DNA from: Mycoplasmopsis alligatoris A21JP2
GTDB taxonomy: Bacteria; Bacillota_I; Bacilli_A; Mycoplasmatales; Metamycoplasmataceae
NCBI RefSeq assembly: GCF_000178375.1
Contig: NZ_ADNC01000027.1
Coordinates: forward strand, 186,001-250,000
Reading direction: 5' to 3'
DNA length: 64,000 nt
Of this stretch, positions 1-9,940 are shown in pieces. Under the pieces are notes generated by a model. It had not been told where the DNA came from and did no database searches. It worked only from the letters and a program-made list of their open reading frames with translations. A program made the translations under genes and the position numbers. The number at the start of each line of letters is the position of its first letter. Within the stretch, counting starts at the first letter, position 1.

Positions 1-1
1 T

Positions 2-352
2 CCTGGCGTAAACATTATATTTGCTTTTCCAGCTTTATTATTTTCTGGAGTCGCAGCAGGAATTGAAGTTACAAATAATTTAAATAAAAAAATAATGGAA
101 AAATACAATTATTTTAACAAAGAACTACAAGATTTGCTTTTAGATTTATTAAAACTTTACAACAAAACTGATTCTAGTTCACTTTCTAAAAAATCAAAAT
201 TAACTAAAGAATTACTATCGCTAGTTATAAAGATATTTAATAATTTTAATGATGACAAAATTAATTATAATGAAAATTTTAAATCACATATTATTAACAT
301 AGTTCATGATGTAACTTTTGATTCAGGAATTTTTAAAACTATTTCTTATTAG
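2..352 (+). CDS. Unrecognised protein, C-terminal part (5' end outside window)
   Basis: The frame is already open at the window edge and closes at a TAG, giving about 116 visible residues. The first ~22 residues are hydrophobic and rich in Gly and Ala (FAFPALLFSGVAAG), like a membrane segment or hydrophobic hairpin. The remainder is Lys/Asn/Leu-rich and looks helical. An internal ATG at 95 would give an 85-residue product, but the reading frame runs through it without interruption, so I treat this as a truncated longer gene. It lies 11 bases before the next CDS and probably shares its transcript. I recognise no family. Confidence 0.55.
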   Translation, partial: PGVNIIFAFPALLFSGVAAGIEVTNNLNKKIMEKYNYFNKELQDLLLDLLKLYNKTDSSSLSKKSKLTKELLSLVIKIFNNFNDDKINYNENFKSHIINIVHDVTFDSGIFKTISY

Positions 353-363
353 AGATTATAAAT

Positions 364-1146
364 ATGAAATTAAACATATTAACTAATTTGATTGAAACAA
401 TTGTTTCTACTATACCAATTAATTCCACAACAGAGCTTATTGATGATAAAAACAAAATTGACTTGTTGCAAGAAGAAGAAAAAATATTTATGTTGCTACA
501 AATAGATTTGCTAGAAAAAATGAATTATAAAGATTTTAACAAAATAAAAAGAACTACTATGATTGAACAAAAACAAGTCAAAGAGTATATGGAAAAATAC
601 AAAAAATTTTACAATTATGATTACATTAAAAAAAGCTTGAAAACAAGAAAATATTATTACTCCAACAGATATATAGATAATGATGAATTAAACAAAATAG
701 AAGATTTTAAATTTTTTCTTTTAGGTGTTATATCTTTTTATTCAAGAAAAGATTTAGAATCAATCACATCTTTAACTTCAAATTTATCTCTTATAACATC
801 ATTTTTTTCAAACTTTAATTATGTTTCATTTGGTCTTCAAATAACAAATTTAATATTACAAGGAGTATCTTACAATAAAACATTAAAACAAAGTAAATAT
901 CAAAATTATTATAATTCTTTATGAGACTCATTATTTTTCATTTTATTAAATAATGAAAAAAACAACATTGAACAAGAGAAAAAACAAAAATTTTATTTAG
1001 ATAAATTGAATCTATTAATAAAAGAAATTTACGCTAGTTTATCTGAAGATGGGTTTAAGATAAATAAAGAGACGATGATAAGTCTATTGACACTGTCTGA
1101 TAATAATTTTACTAGTTTGGATATGAGAGGTACGTATGTCTATTAA
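364..1146 (+). CDS. Unrecognised 260-residue protein
   Basis: The frame reads through one TGA (Trp, at 922) to TAA. The start ATG at 364 follows the previous stop by 11 bases. The protein is rich in Lys, Asn, Tyr and Leu, with predicted helical stretches. A moderately hydrophobic central part (about residues 115-175) contains Ser-rich and Phe-rich turns. No signal peptide, lipobox or catalytic motif is visible. The last 11 bases overlap the start of the following small membrane-protein gene, which indicates translational coupling. The three genes at 2-1486 therefore look like one unit of unknown function. Confidence 0.6.
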
Positions 1147-1486
1147 AAACAAAGAAAAATCACTATTTTTATTTTGAAAAATATATGTTGTTCTATTTCC
1201 TATTGCTTTGACAACGGCTTTTAGTATTGTGTATTGTGTTGTTATCATAGAAAAAAGTATGGATGTTTTAATGGCAACAGTATATTTTGCTATTGCGGTT
1301 TCTATCATTACTTTTATTCACTTTATTATCTTTTTTGTAATTAGACCAAAAATTAAAAATATAGTAATAAAAACATATCTTGAAAAAAGAAACTTCATAA
1401 CATCTTTTTGATTATTTACTCTTTTTTCTTATTTTACTGATCAAGCTATATCAAAGTACAAAAAAGAATTTTCACATAACGAATAA
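1136..1486 (+). CDS. Small membrane protein, two TM segments
   Basis: This 116-residue protein starts at an ATG inside the end of the preceding gene (11-base overlap) and contains two TGA-encoded Trp codons. Residues ~14-37 and ~42-70 are strongly hydrophobic, giving a two-TM hairpin with a basic N-terminus and a basic C-terminal tail. It is directly followed by a clear intrinsic terminator, so it is the last gene of the three-gene unit. I recognise no family. The hydrophobic gene preceding a soluble partner suggests a small complex at the membrane, but that is inference. Confidence 0.6.
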
Positions 1487-1490
1487 ATAA

Positions 1491-1535
1491 AAAAACTAAG
1501 TCTTGAATAAAACAAGATTTAGTTTTTTATTTTTT
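1491..1535 (+). terminator. Intrinsic terminator
   Basis: The stem AAACTAAGTCTTG / CAAGATTTAGTTT (one G-U pair) has a seven-base loop and is followed by a T-rich run. It ends the 2-1486 transcription unit. Confidence 0.85.
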
Positions 1536-1592
1536 GTCTTTTCAATTCTAATTTCCATATTTCCAGTTAATACGCTTTTTTACATAAATCTT

Positions 1593-1598
1593 TATAAT
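1593..1598 (+). promoter_or_regulatory. -10 box of the nuclease/ABC transporter operon
   Basis: A perfect TATAAT lies 28 bases before the ATG at 1627. A strong Shine-Dalgarno AGGAGG (1618-1623) follows, so this transcript has a conventional short leader. Confidence 0.6.
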
Positions 1599-1626
1599 TA
1601 TAAGGCGATTTAATATTAGGAGGAAT

Positions 1627-3801
1627 ATGAAACTCAAATCTAAAAAATTAATAATCAGTGCTGGAAGCACTTTAGCTTTAGCAACAACCGGATTAACCGC
1701 AATTTCATGTGGTTCAACTGTTAAACGTTTTGATGCTAATCAAGACAATAAAATTGTTGTTGGTATTGGATGAGCTAAAGACGGTATTCAAGCACAAGCT
1801 CTTAATGAATTGTTTAGAGTTTATAATGAAACTGAAAAAGATAATGCAGACTTTGTACCAGTTGAAATTATTAGTCTAGGAAACAGTTACAATGACGCTA
1901 CTTCTAAAGTTGTTACATACTTAAGTAGTAAAGATCCGGTTCAATTACCAAACATGCTTATTGCTTATCCAACTGCATTAGCTTCAGTTGCTGGTTACAA
2001 TATGCAATTGCATTTAGATGATAATAAGGATCTATCTAGTTCTGAATCATTAAATGATGAATATGCAATTAATCGTTCATTATTTGAAGAAGACTTTATG
2101 GCATTTAATGATAGAATAGCAGGAATTAAAAAAGGCAAAATTTATGCTATTCCATTTGGTAAATCTTCAATTATTAGTGCAATGAACACTTCACTAATGA
2201 GCTACGTTTTTGAATCTATGATTTCAAGCGGTGCTACAGTAGAGCCTGCTTCTAAAGAATTTTTCGATGGAATTATTACTAAAGGAAAAGGCGATAGAGA
2301 AGCAGTAAAAAAACTATGAGGAGAAGTTGATAAAGAGGGTGCAGCAGAAATTAAAGGATTCGTACTAAAAAGATCAATTTTTGATAATTCTAGTGAATTA
2401 ATTGATTTTGCTAAAAAAGCACAACAATTATTTACAAATTCAAGAAATAAACCAAAAGGTAATTTACATATTTTTGGAATTGACGATATAGCTGGATTCT
2501 TATCAATAAATGTTTTTGCAATGACAGCTCAAGAAAAAAATGATTTTAGAGAATACTATGTAAAAATTAAAGAAAATGGATTTATTGATTATACAGCATA
2601 CAGAAAAACTGATTCTAAAGCTTATAAAGCATTTGATGAAATTGCTAAAAAACTTTATGATGCAGCTAAAACAGGTGCAATTTTTATGGGTGGTGGAGGA
2701 CAATACTCATCAACATACCAAACACAACACCAAATTGGTTTTTCAATGGGTTCAACAGCAGGTTACTCATTTAACTTTAAACCTGATAAAAGCTTAGTTA
2801 ACTATGTAGTAAACAAAGAAGGTGGTGATTTTGAAGTAAACCAATCATTAAAAAATGAATTAGAAGCTTCAACTGATCCTAATTTAGCAGGAACACTAAA
2901 CAAAAAATTTAAAAATAAAATTTATAAATCAACAGCAACAGCAACATTAACTAAATACGACATTAAATTAGCTGATGCAGCAACTGATGCTAAATTTGCT
3001 GAACTTATGAAAAGTGTTACAGCTGGTTCAAATTTATTAGTGAACAATCCTACATTTGATAAAGAATATGAAGCTAAAAAAGCTGACTTTGAAAAAGATG
3101 GAATTACTTTAGTGGGTACAGATTCTAAAGGTGGAAAAATTTATTTTGTTAAAGACTTATCTAAACTTAATGCAACAACCGCAATTAAAAAAGTAGAATT
3201 AGGTACACAAAATACATTACAAGAAAACGAATTAGAAGTTTTAAATGCTCCAAGAAAATGAGAAGAATCAAATAAATTAAAAACAGTTTATGTTCAAGGT
3301 CCTTCACTAATTACAATACATGCAAACGAAAAAGAAGATAAAGGAACAAGAAAATTTGTTAAATGATTAACATCAAACAATAAATTTAAATTTAAATCTG
3401 GTGTAACAAGAGATAAAAAAGATGAATACTTTACAGCAACAGGAAAAACATCGAATGAAGCTGAAGCTCTTGCTTTAACACCATTTGAATTTATTTTCAA
3501 AAAAGCTTCTTATGTAGTTCCTTACAAAGGTGCATTTGACAATCCTACAAAAGCAAATCCTAAAAACTTATTCTTAGATAAAGCTATTGAAGAATTTGGA
3601 AAAGCTATTAAAACTGAAGGTTGATCACTTGATGAAGAACCAGCAGATGGATTATCAGATAACTTTAGAAACATTTTAGTTACAGCTTGAAAATCACCAT
3701 TAACAAAAATTCAAAATGGTGTTACAGGTGATGTGTCTTACGCAAAAGATATTGTTAAATCACTAAGAGATCAATCAGGTACGTTTGGGGACAATGAATA
3801 A
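1627..3801 (+). CDS. Substrate-binding surface lipoprotein of an ABC transporter (MslA/MG185-like)
   Basis: This 724-residue protein has a basic N-terminus, a hydrophobic core and a lipobox ending in Cys28 (TAIS-C), so it should be lipid-anchored outside the membrane. The AGGAGG at 1618 fixes the start. The next ~500 residues resemble a periplasmic-type solute-binding fold: alternating hydrophobic strands, a segment with IPFGKSS, and Trp supplied by TGA. Its stop overlaps the next gene by eight bases, and an ATPase and two permeases follow. Gene order lipoprotein-nuclease-ATPase-permeases matches the M. genitalium MG185-MG189 arrangement. The related M. gallisepticum lipoprotein MslA was reported to bind polynucleotides. 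I infer that this protein captures nucleic acid or its fragments; a sugar or glycerol ligand is the alternative. Confidence 0.75.
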
Positions 3802-4675
3802 AAAATCCTTAATAAAATTATTGTCTTTTCCGCTATCACTCGGCGTAATTAGTTTAGTAGCTATATCATGTTCTAAAACATATTCTCATGAAGAAAAACT
3901 TCAAAAAGGTAAAGAAGAATTAAACAATGTTAAATTTATTATTGCTAATGCATATGATTATTCAAAAGTAGATTGAACAAAAGTTAATTACATTGAAGCT
4001 CAAATAGAAAAATGAGCTGATGGAGATACTCCATTTGTGAAAAATTTAAAACCTGGAGATAATGAAATTTCTAAAAATTATTTTAATGATAACAAACCGT
4101 TTTTGGTCGATGGAATTAAAATAAGAGTTTTAGGAATTGACACACCTGAAAAAAATGTTAATGGTACAGATGCTGGACCTCTTGAATATACTTGAGCTAG
4201 CGTTGCTACTAAATTTGGTGAAACCGCAATACCTGCAAATCAAAAAGTTAGAATTATGATTGAAGGTAAAGACGTTTATAATAGATTTGTTGGATCTATC
4301 TATTTTGGAAATAATTTTGAATTAGAATATTCAACAGAAATAGTAAGAGCTGGATATACTTTACCAAACGGTTCAACAAGTTCAGATGCCTTAGTGGATC
4401 GTGGTCCTTTATCAAGATACTACAACTATTATGGAATCACATTAGCCTATGCAGAAGCCAAAAAAAACAAAAATGGTTTCTGAAAATACTTTAAAGATGA
4501 AAATGATGTAACACATACTATTGATGGTATATATGTTATGCGTAGCAATAATGGATGAAAAATATTTAGCGACAAAAATATTGAATATTTTACAACTATA
4601 AAAAATTTAGTTGATAAATATATTAAACAAGACGGTAAAAAATTAGAAGAACTTGTTTTTGTACCGCAAAGATAA
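3794..4675 (+). CDS. Surface lipoprotein nuclease, staphylococcal nuclease (SNase) family
   Basis: This 293-residue protein has a lipobox Cys at residue 26. The SNase core is readable: ADGDT around residues 75-79 (D78 equivalent to the metal-binding Asp21 of staphylococcal nuclease), IRVLGIDTPE at 110-119 (R111, D116, T117, E119 equivalent to Arg35, Asp40, Thr41, Glu43), and DVYNR with R164 equivalent to Arg87. All catalytic positions are present, so it should be an active Ca-dependent nuclease exposed on the cell surface. The start ATG overlaps the upstream lipoprotein stop (ATGAATAA), which indicates translational coupling. Mycoplasmas cannot make nucleotides de novo, and a nuclease inside an importer operon fits scavenging of host DNA and RNA. 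Confidence 0.9.
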
Positions 4676-4687
4676 AATTGGAGAGAT

Positions 4688-6781
4688 ATGAAAAACACAT
4701 GTTTATCATCTCTATTAGGCAAGCAAAAAGCTAAGACAATTTTTTCAAATTTAGAAAATGAAAAATCTGTTCAAGACAGAATTGATCATTTTAAAAATGA
4801 AAGATTACTTAGAAAACAAAAAGAATTACCTGCCATTGAATTAAAAAATTTATTCATTGACTTTGGAGAAACTCTAGCGGTTGATGATGTAAGTTTTCAA
4901 ATTAAAAAAGGTACACTAGTAACTTTACTAGGTCCTTCTGGTTCTGGTAAAACTACAACACTTAATGCTATTGCTGGTTTATTAACACCAACTTCTGGAA
5001 AAATTCTTTTTCAAGGTAATGATGTTACAAAATACTCACCACAAAAAAGAAAACTAGGATTTGTGTTTCAAAACTACGCACTTTATCCACATTTAAGTGT
5101 TTATTCAAATATTGCGTTTCCATTGAAAAACGATGCTCAATGAAAAAATAATATTATTATGAAAAAAGAACTTGCAAAAATTAAAGTTGCAAGTTTATAC
5201 CTAAAACACTTAGGTGCAAGCCAAAAAGAGATAGAAGAATTAAATAGTACATTAAGCGATTTTTACTATTTAAAACAAGATACATTTTATAATTACGAAA
5301 GATTACTTGCTGATTCAAAAGAAAACTATGAAAATGCTAAAACCAAATTAAAAATGGTTAAAGTACATAGGGATGCACAATTATCATCATTAGCAAAAAC
5401 TATATTAAAAAATATAGATAAGCTAAAAGAAGACACTAAGCAAAAAATCAGTCAAGAAACTCTAAATTACAACGAAAAAAGTGCTTTAGGAGTTGCTCAA
5501 GAAGTAAATCCTTTATCCTTATCATTGCATTCTCTAGCGGAATTTAATTCAACTAGATCACTTGAACAAGCGCAAAAAAATGTTGATGAAATTCAAACAT
5601 ATTTACTAAATATTAATACAGCTAAAAATGAAAATATTTCACTTTTAGACAAAACAAATTTATTAAAACACGAACAAAAAGTATTGGTTGCATTATTTAA
5701 AAATAAATACTTTATTAATAAAAATAAAGTAGCGCAAGAATATGAAAAAGAAAAAGAAGTTGCAAACAAAGAATATATTGAAGCTAAAAATTCTTACAAA
5801 GCCAATACAAATGCGCAGAACGATGTTTCAAAAGCATTTGAAGAATACAACGTTTTACCAAATGTTTTATTAAATAAATTTTATGCAATAAGAAAATCAC
5901 TTGTAGAAAAATATAACTATGAACAAGTAATAAAAGAAAACAAAACATCACATAAAATAGTTTTTGATGAACAAGAAAAAGCTCTTTTAGATGAATATTC
6001 AAAAGATTTAATTACTATTAAACAAGCAATTCACCGTGATGTAATGGAAGTTGCCAAAAAAGTAGAAATTATTTCTATTCTTCAGAAAAAACCAACTAAA
6101 TTAAGTGGTGGACAACAGCAACGTGTTTCGATAGCTAGAGCTATTGTTAAAAAACCAAAAATTTTATTAATGGATGAACCACTTTCAAACTTAGATGCTA
6201 AATTACGTATTTCAACTCGTCAATGAATTAGAGAAATTCAACAATCATTAGGAATAACAACTGTTTTTGTTACTCACGATCAAGAAGAAGCCATGTCAAT
6301 TTCTGATGTTGTTATCTGTATGTCAACATCTAAAGTACAACAAATTGGATCTCCACTTGATTTATATAATAAACCAACAAATCAATTTGTTGCCAGATTC
6401 TTAGGTATGCCTGAAATGGCACTTTATCCTGCACAAATTAAGGATGGAAAAGTATATATTCAAGAAAAATTATTAAAAGGTATTCAAATTGCTAACAAAG
6501 ACCAAGGCTCAGTAAATATTGGAGTAAGAGGAGAAGATTACATTATTAAACCTAAACCAACAACTACTTCTTTAACTGCCGAAATTTTAGCTGTTGAAAA
6601 CTTTGGTAAAGAATCTAAATTATTAGGTCATGTTGAAAAAATAGGTAGAGTAAATATCTTACTTGGAAATGAATATAACTATGTCATAGGTGATAAAATT
6701 CATTTTGAATTACCAAAAGACAAACTACATGTTTTTGATGCACTAACAGAAAATCGTTTGGAATATAAAAACCATGAATAG
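4688..6781 (+). CDS. ABC transporter ATPase (MalK/UgpC type) with ~300-residue insertion
   Basis: This 697-residue protein starts at an ATG 12 bases after the nuclease stop, behind GGAGAG. The ATPase has Walker [10 protein letters not shown] near residue 80, a Q-loop ([10 protein letters not shown]) near 130, signature LSGGQQQR near 471, Walker B ILLMDEP and the H-loop VTHDQEEA. The C-terminal ~150 residues resemble the regulatory OB-like domain of MalK/UgpC proteins. Walker A and signature are separated by about 390 residues instead of the usual ~95. The extra segment is Lys/Glu/Gln-rich and predicted to be coiled coil. It sits where the helical subdomain is normally short, as in the larger MG187-type proteins. 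It would dimerise and energise the two permeases that follow. Confidence 0.9.
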
Positions 6782-7820
6782 ATTTTTTAATAAAATAGCA
6801 ACAACATTTCCGTTTCTTTTTAGATGAGCAACAAAAAAAGTAGCTAGTCACAAACCAAATGTTTCAGCTTCAGTTTTAGACAAAAAAACACCATTCTGAA
6901 AACCTTTTTTAATGATAACACCTGGCTTAATAATAATAATTTTATTTACTATTATTCCATTTTTTATCACAATTAAACAAGCTTTTAATCCTTTAGCAGA
7001 AGCTGCCGATCCATCTTCAGGAGGATTCTCAATAGTAGGTTTTGTACGTTTAGTTAAAAACCCTATTTACTCAGTAGCAATTCGAAATTCAATTTTATAT
7101 GGACTTTTATCGTTACCGATTATTATTGCTATATCTTTAATAATTTCTTCAGCTATTACTCTTTTATATAAAAAATGAACTAAAGGATTTTGACAAACAA
7201 TTTTCTTTTTACCATATGTAACTAGTGGAGTAGCGATTTCGTTAACATTCGTAAACATTTTTGACACAAAATTTGGGATTGTAAATTCAATTTTTGGTGT
7301 TAATACATTATGACTTAACTCAGGTTCAAGTTCAGGATGAAATGCCTTTGTCGCTATGTTTGTATTAGGTATATGACAAAATTTAGCTTTCAACATTTTA
7401 ATTTTTACAACAGCTATGTTATCTGTTGATAAAAACTTGTACAAATCAGCATCTATTGATGGTGGTGGTACAATTAAACAATTTTTCAAAATCACACTTC
7501 CATCAATTAATAAAACAACAACGTTTTTAATTACTATTGGTGTGATAGGAGGGATTAAAGTCTTTCCATTAGCTTTATTTGAAAATGATCCAAGTAAAGC
7601 AATAATTAACGGTGGAGCAACCTTAATGTTATTTGTTTATGACAAAGTTAAAGGTAATAACTTTAGTGATGCTGGGGTTGCATCTATCTTCTTATTCTTA
7701 ATCGGAGTTGCCTTTTCAACGGTCTTGAGAGGTGGATTTGATTTAGTTATAAAAACCGCTAATCAGTTAGGAGAAAGAAATGTTCAAACAAAAATTAATT
7801 CTACAAAACTGATTAGGTAA
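6774..7820 (+). CDS. ABC transporter permease 1 (MalF/UgpA type)
   Basis: This 348-residue protein has about six hydrophobic segments after a basic N-terminal tail of ~45 residues. The cytoplasmic EAA loop that contacts the ATPase is readable as SASIDGGGTIKQFFKITLP near residues 222-240. The start ATG lies inside the last codons of the ATPase gene (eight-base overlap). Several TGA codons encode Trp. It pairs with the next permease to form the membrane channel of the importer. Confidence 0.88.
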
Positions 7821-8745
7821 AAAACGCCTTGCACGAAATGGTCAAAAAGTTTCTCAACAAGTTCACGAAACTTCACTATTTTCACTTGGAATTTCCCTTT
7901 TTAGTAAACTTTTAATATTATGTTTTTTTGGGTTAATAATTCTATTTCCATTCTTTTACATGATTTCAACTTCTTTGATGACTGATCAACAAATAGAAGA
8001 TATGGGAGCTGGTAAAGGAATTCAATTACTTCCTGAAGCTGCTAGCTGAGCTAACTATAGCGCTGCTTTTGTTGAAGGTTATTGAAGTGCACTAGGAGTT
8101 ACTTTTGCAAACGTCCTTGTTTCAGTTATTTTAAAAATAATTATTACAATGTCAATGGGATATGCTTTTTCACTTAAAAAATGAAGTGGTAAAAAATTTG
8201 CTTGAAGAGTTTTATTATCACTCTTAGTTTTACCCGAAGTAGCATTACTTGCTGGACAATACCAAGTTGTTGTTATGTTAAACTTGCAAAGAGATGTTTA
8301 TAAAACAATATTTGCTATTGCACTTCCTTTCGTAGCTTCAATCTTTAATGCTATGATGTTTAGAAATGCTTTTGAAGCAATTCCTGGAAGAATAAAAGAA
8401 GTTGCTTTGGTTGATGATGCTACTGGGTTTAGATACTTTTTAAAAATAGCTGCACCTATGGTTACACCTACAACTTTAACAATCATTATTCTAACAGCAC
8501 TAGCTTCATGAAATAGTTATTTATGACCTGCTTTAGTAACAGGAAATAATATTAACGTTATGTCAACTTGATTATTCCAAGTTGGTATTAGACGTGATGA
8601 CTCTGGAGACAATTTAGGATTTTTCCAAAACATAAGAATGGCTGGAGCAATTATTGTTATAGTTCCTATGTTTATTGTCTACTTTGTATTCCGTACTAAA
8701 ATCATGAATGCTATTTCAAGACAAGGTTCAACCATTAAAGGTTAA
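7780..8745 (+). CDS. ABC transporter permease 2 (MalG/UgpE type)
   Basis: This 321-residue protein begins inside the previous permease gene (41-base overlap, ATG at 7780 after GGAGAAAG). It has a basic N-terminus, about six TM segments and the EAA loop EVALVDDATGFRYFLKIAAP near residues 207-226. The ending and gene order match the second permease of carbohydrate-type (CUT1) ABC importers. A strong terminator closes the operon ten bases downstream. Confidence 0.88.
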
Positions 8746-8754
8746 AACAACACT

Positions 8755-8777
8755 AAGATGCTTAGGCATCTTTTTGT
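8755..8777 (+). terminator. Intrinsic terminator of the ABC operon
   Basis: Perfect seven-base stem AAGATGC / GCATCTT with loop TTAG, followed by T5. The stretch 8781-8961 beyond it holds no gene, only AT-rich sequence leading into the rluD promoter. Confidence 0.88.
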
Positions 8778-8964
8778 TTTCACTTTTTTCTAAAATACCT
8801 ATACTCTAGGCTAATAAATAAATTTATCATTATAATTTTTTTGTTTTAATTCATATAAAAGAATAAACATTAAAAACATTTTTGTTTAATTAATCTTAAA
8901 AATTATTAGTAAAAAAACCTTATTTTGTTTTTCACTTTATACCTAACTTTTTTAATCTTTTTTG

Positions 8965-8970
8965 TATAAT
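8965..8970 (+). promoter_or_regulatory. -10 box of rluD, leaderless spacing
   Basis: A perfect TATAAT ends six bases before the ATG at 8977 and there is no Shine-Dalgarno. With the usual ~7-base distance the transcript would begin at or next to the A of the ATG. Confidence 0.65.
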
Positions 8971-8976
8971 TCATTC

Positions 8977-9915
8977 ATGATTAAATTAGAAGTAACTTAT
9001 AAAGAAAGAATTGATAAATATATTTCAAACAATTCTGAAATTTCTCGTAATGATATAAAATCACTTATTGAACAAAAAGCAGTTTTAGTAAACGACATTG
9101 TTGTTAACAAACCTAAATTTAGTGTAAATGAAGGACAAGTAATAACAATTTTAAAACTAATTGATAAAGAAATTAAAATTGAAGCGCAAAATATCGACCT
9201 TGATATAGCTTACGAAGATGAATATTTACTAGTTTTAAAAAAACCTAGCGGAATGGTAGTCCATCCTGCTCCAGGACATCACGAAAATACCTTAGTTAAT
9301 GCACTTTTATATCACTTTAAAAATAACTTATCTAATGAAAATGGTTTATTAAGACCAGGAATAGTACATAGAATTGATAAAGACACTAGTGGACTTTTAC
9401 TTATTGCAAAAAACAATGAAGTTCACAAAATTCTTGCAGAAGGATTTGCTACAAAAACTATTAATCGTAAATATGTTGCAATTTGTGATGGTATTTTAAA
9501 AAGTCCAAAACTCAAATTAGACTTGCCTATAGGAAGAGATATCAAAAATAGACAATTAATGGCTATTACAAATGCTAATTCAAAAAGTGCAGTCACACAC
9601 TTGGAATTACTAAAAAGTTTTTATTACGAAAACCAACCTAAATCACTTGTAAAAGCAACTCTAGAAACAGGTCGTACACATCAGATCCGTGTGCATTGTG
9701 CTTATATAAAAAATCCAGTTTTTGGAGATCCAGTATACGGAAGAAAAGTTGATGATTTTAATCAAAGATTACATGCTTATAAGCTAGAATTTAATCACCC
9801 AATAACTAATAAAAAAATAGTTATTTATTCAGCTCCACCTGCTGAATTTGGTATTTGTGATTATGATTTTCAAGACTTTATAAATAAAGAAAAAGAATTA
9901 GATAATACATTATAA
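8977..9915 (+). CDS. rluD: RluA/RluD-family 23S rRNA pseudouridine synthase
   Basis: This 312-residue enzyme has an N-terminal S4-like RNA-binding domain (residues ~1-75, with ...RNDIKSLIEQ and VNDIVVNKP) and the RluA catalytic domain. The active-site motif HRIDKDTSG is at 131-139, with D134 as catalytic Asp. GRTHQIRVH further on is the second family hallmark. A TTG at 8962 is also in frame but lies upstream of the -10 box, so I take the ATG. Size and order are normal for RluD-type enzymes that modify helix 69 of 23S rRNA; assignment to RluD rather than another RluA-family member is inference. Confidence 0.88.
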   Translation: MIKLEVTYKERIDKYISNNSEISRNDIKSLIEQKAVLVNDIVVNKPKFSVNEGQVITILKLIDKEIKIEAQNIDLDIAYEDEYLLVLKKPSGMVVHPAPGHHENTLVNALLYHFKNNLSNENGLLRPGIVHRIDKDTSGLLLIAKNNEVHKILAEGFATKTINRKYVAICDGILKSPKLKLDLPIGRDIKNRQLMAITNANSKSAVTHLELLKSFYYENQPKSLVKATLETGRTHQIRVHCAYIKNPVFGDPVYGRKVDDFNQRLHAYKLEFNHPITNKKIVIYSAPPAEFGICDYDFQDFINKEKELDNTL

Positions 9916-9940
9916 TTATTTAAATATTTAAGGAGAAAAA

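Noticed and set aside
4483-7178. Many apparent gene fragments in the ABC operon and elsewhere
   Set aside because: The breaks are TGA codons, which encode Trp here as shown by tRNA-Trp(TCA) and conserved Trp positions; they are not stop codons or frameshifts.
8962-8976. Upstream TTG start for rluD adding five residues
   Set aside because: The TTG overlaps the -10 box (TATAAT at 8965-8970), so it would not be transcribed from that promoter; the ATG at 8977 is preferred.
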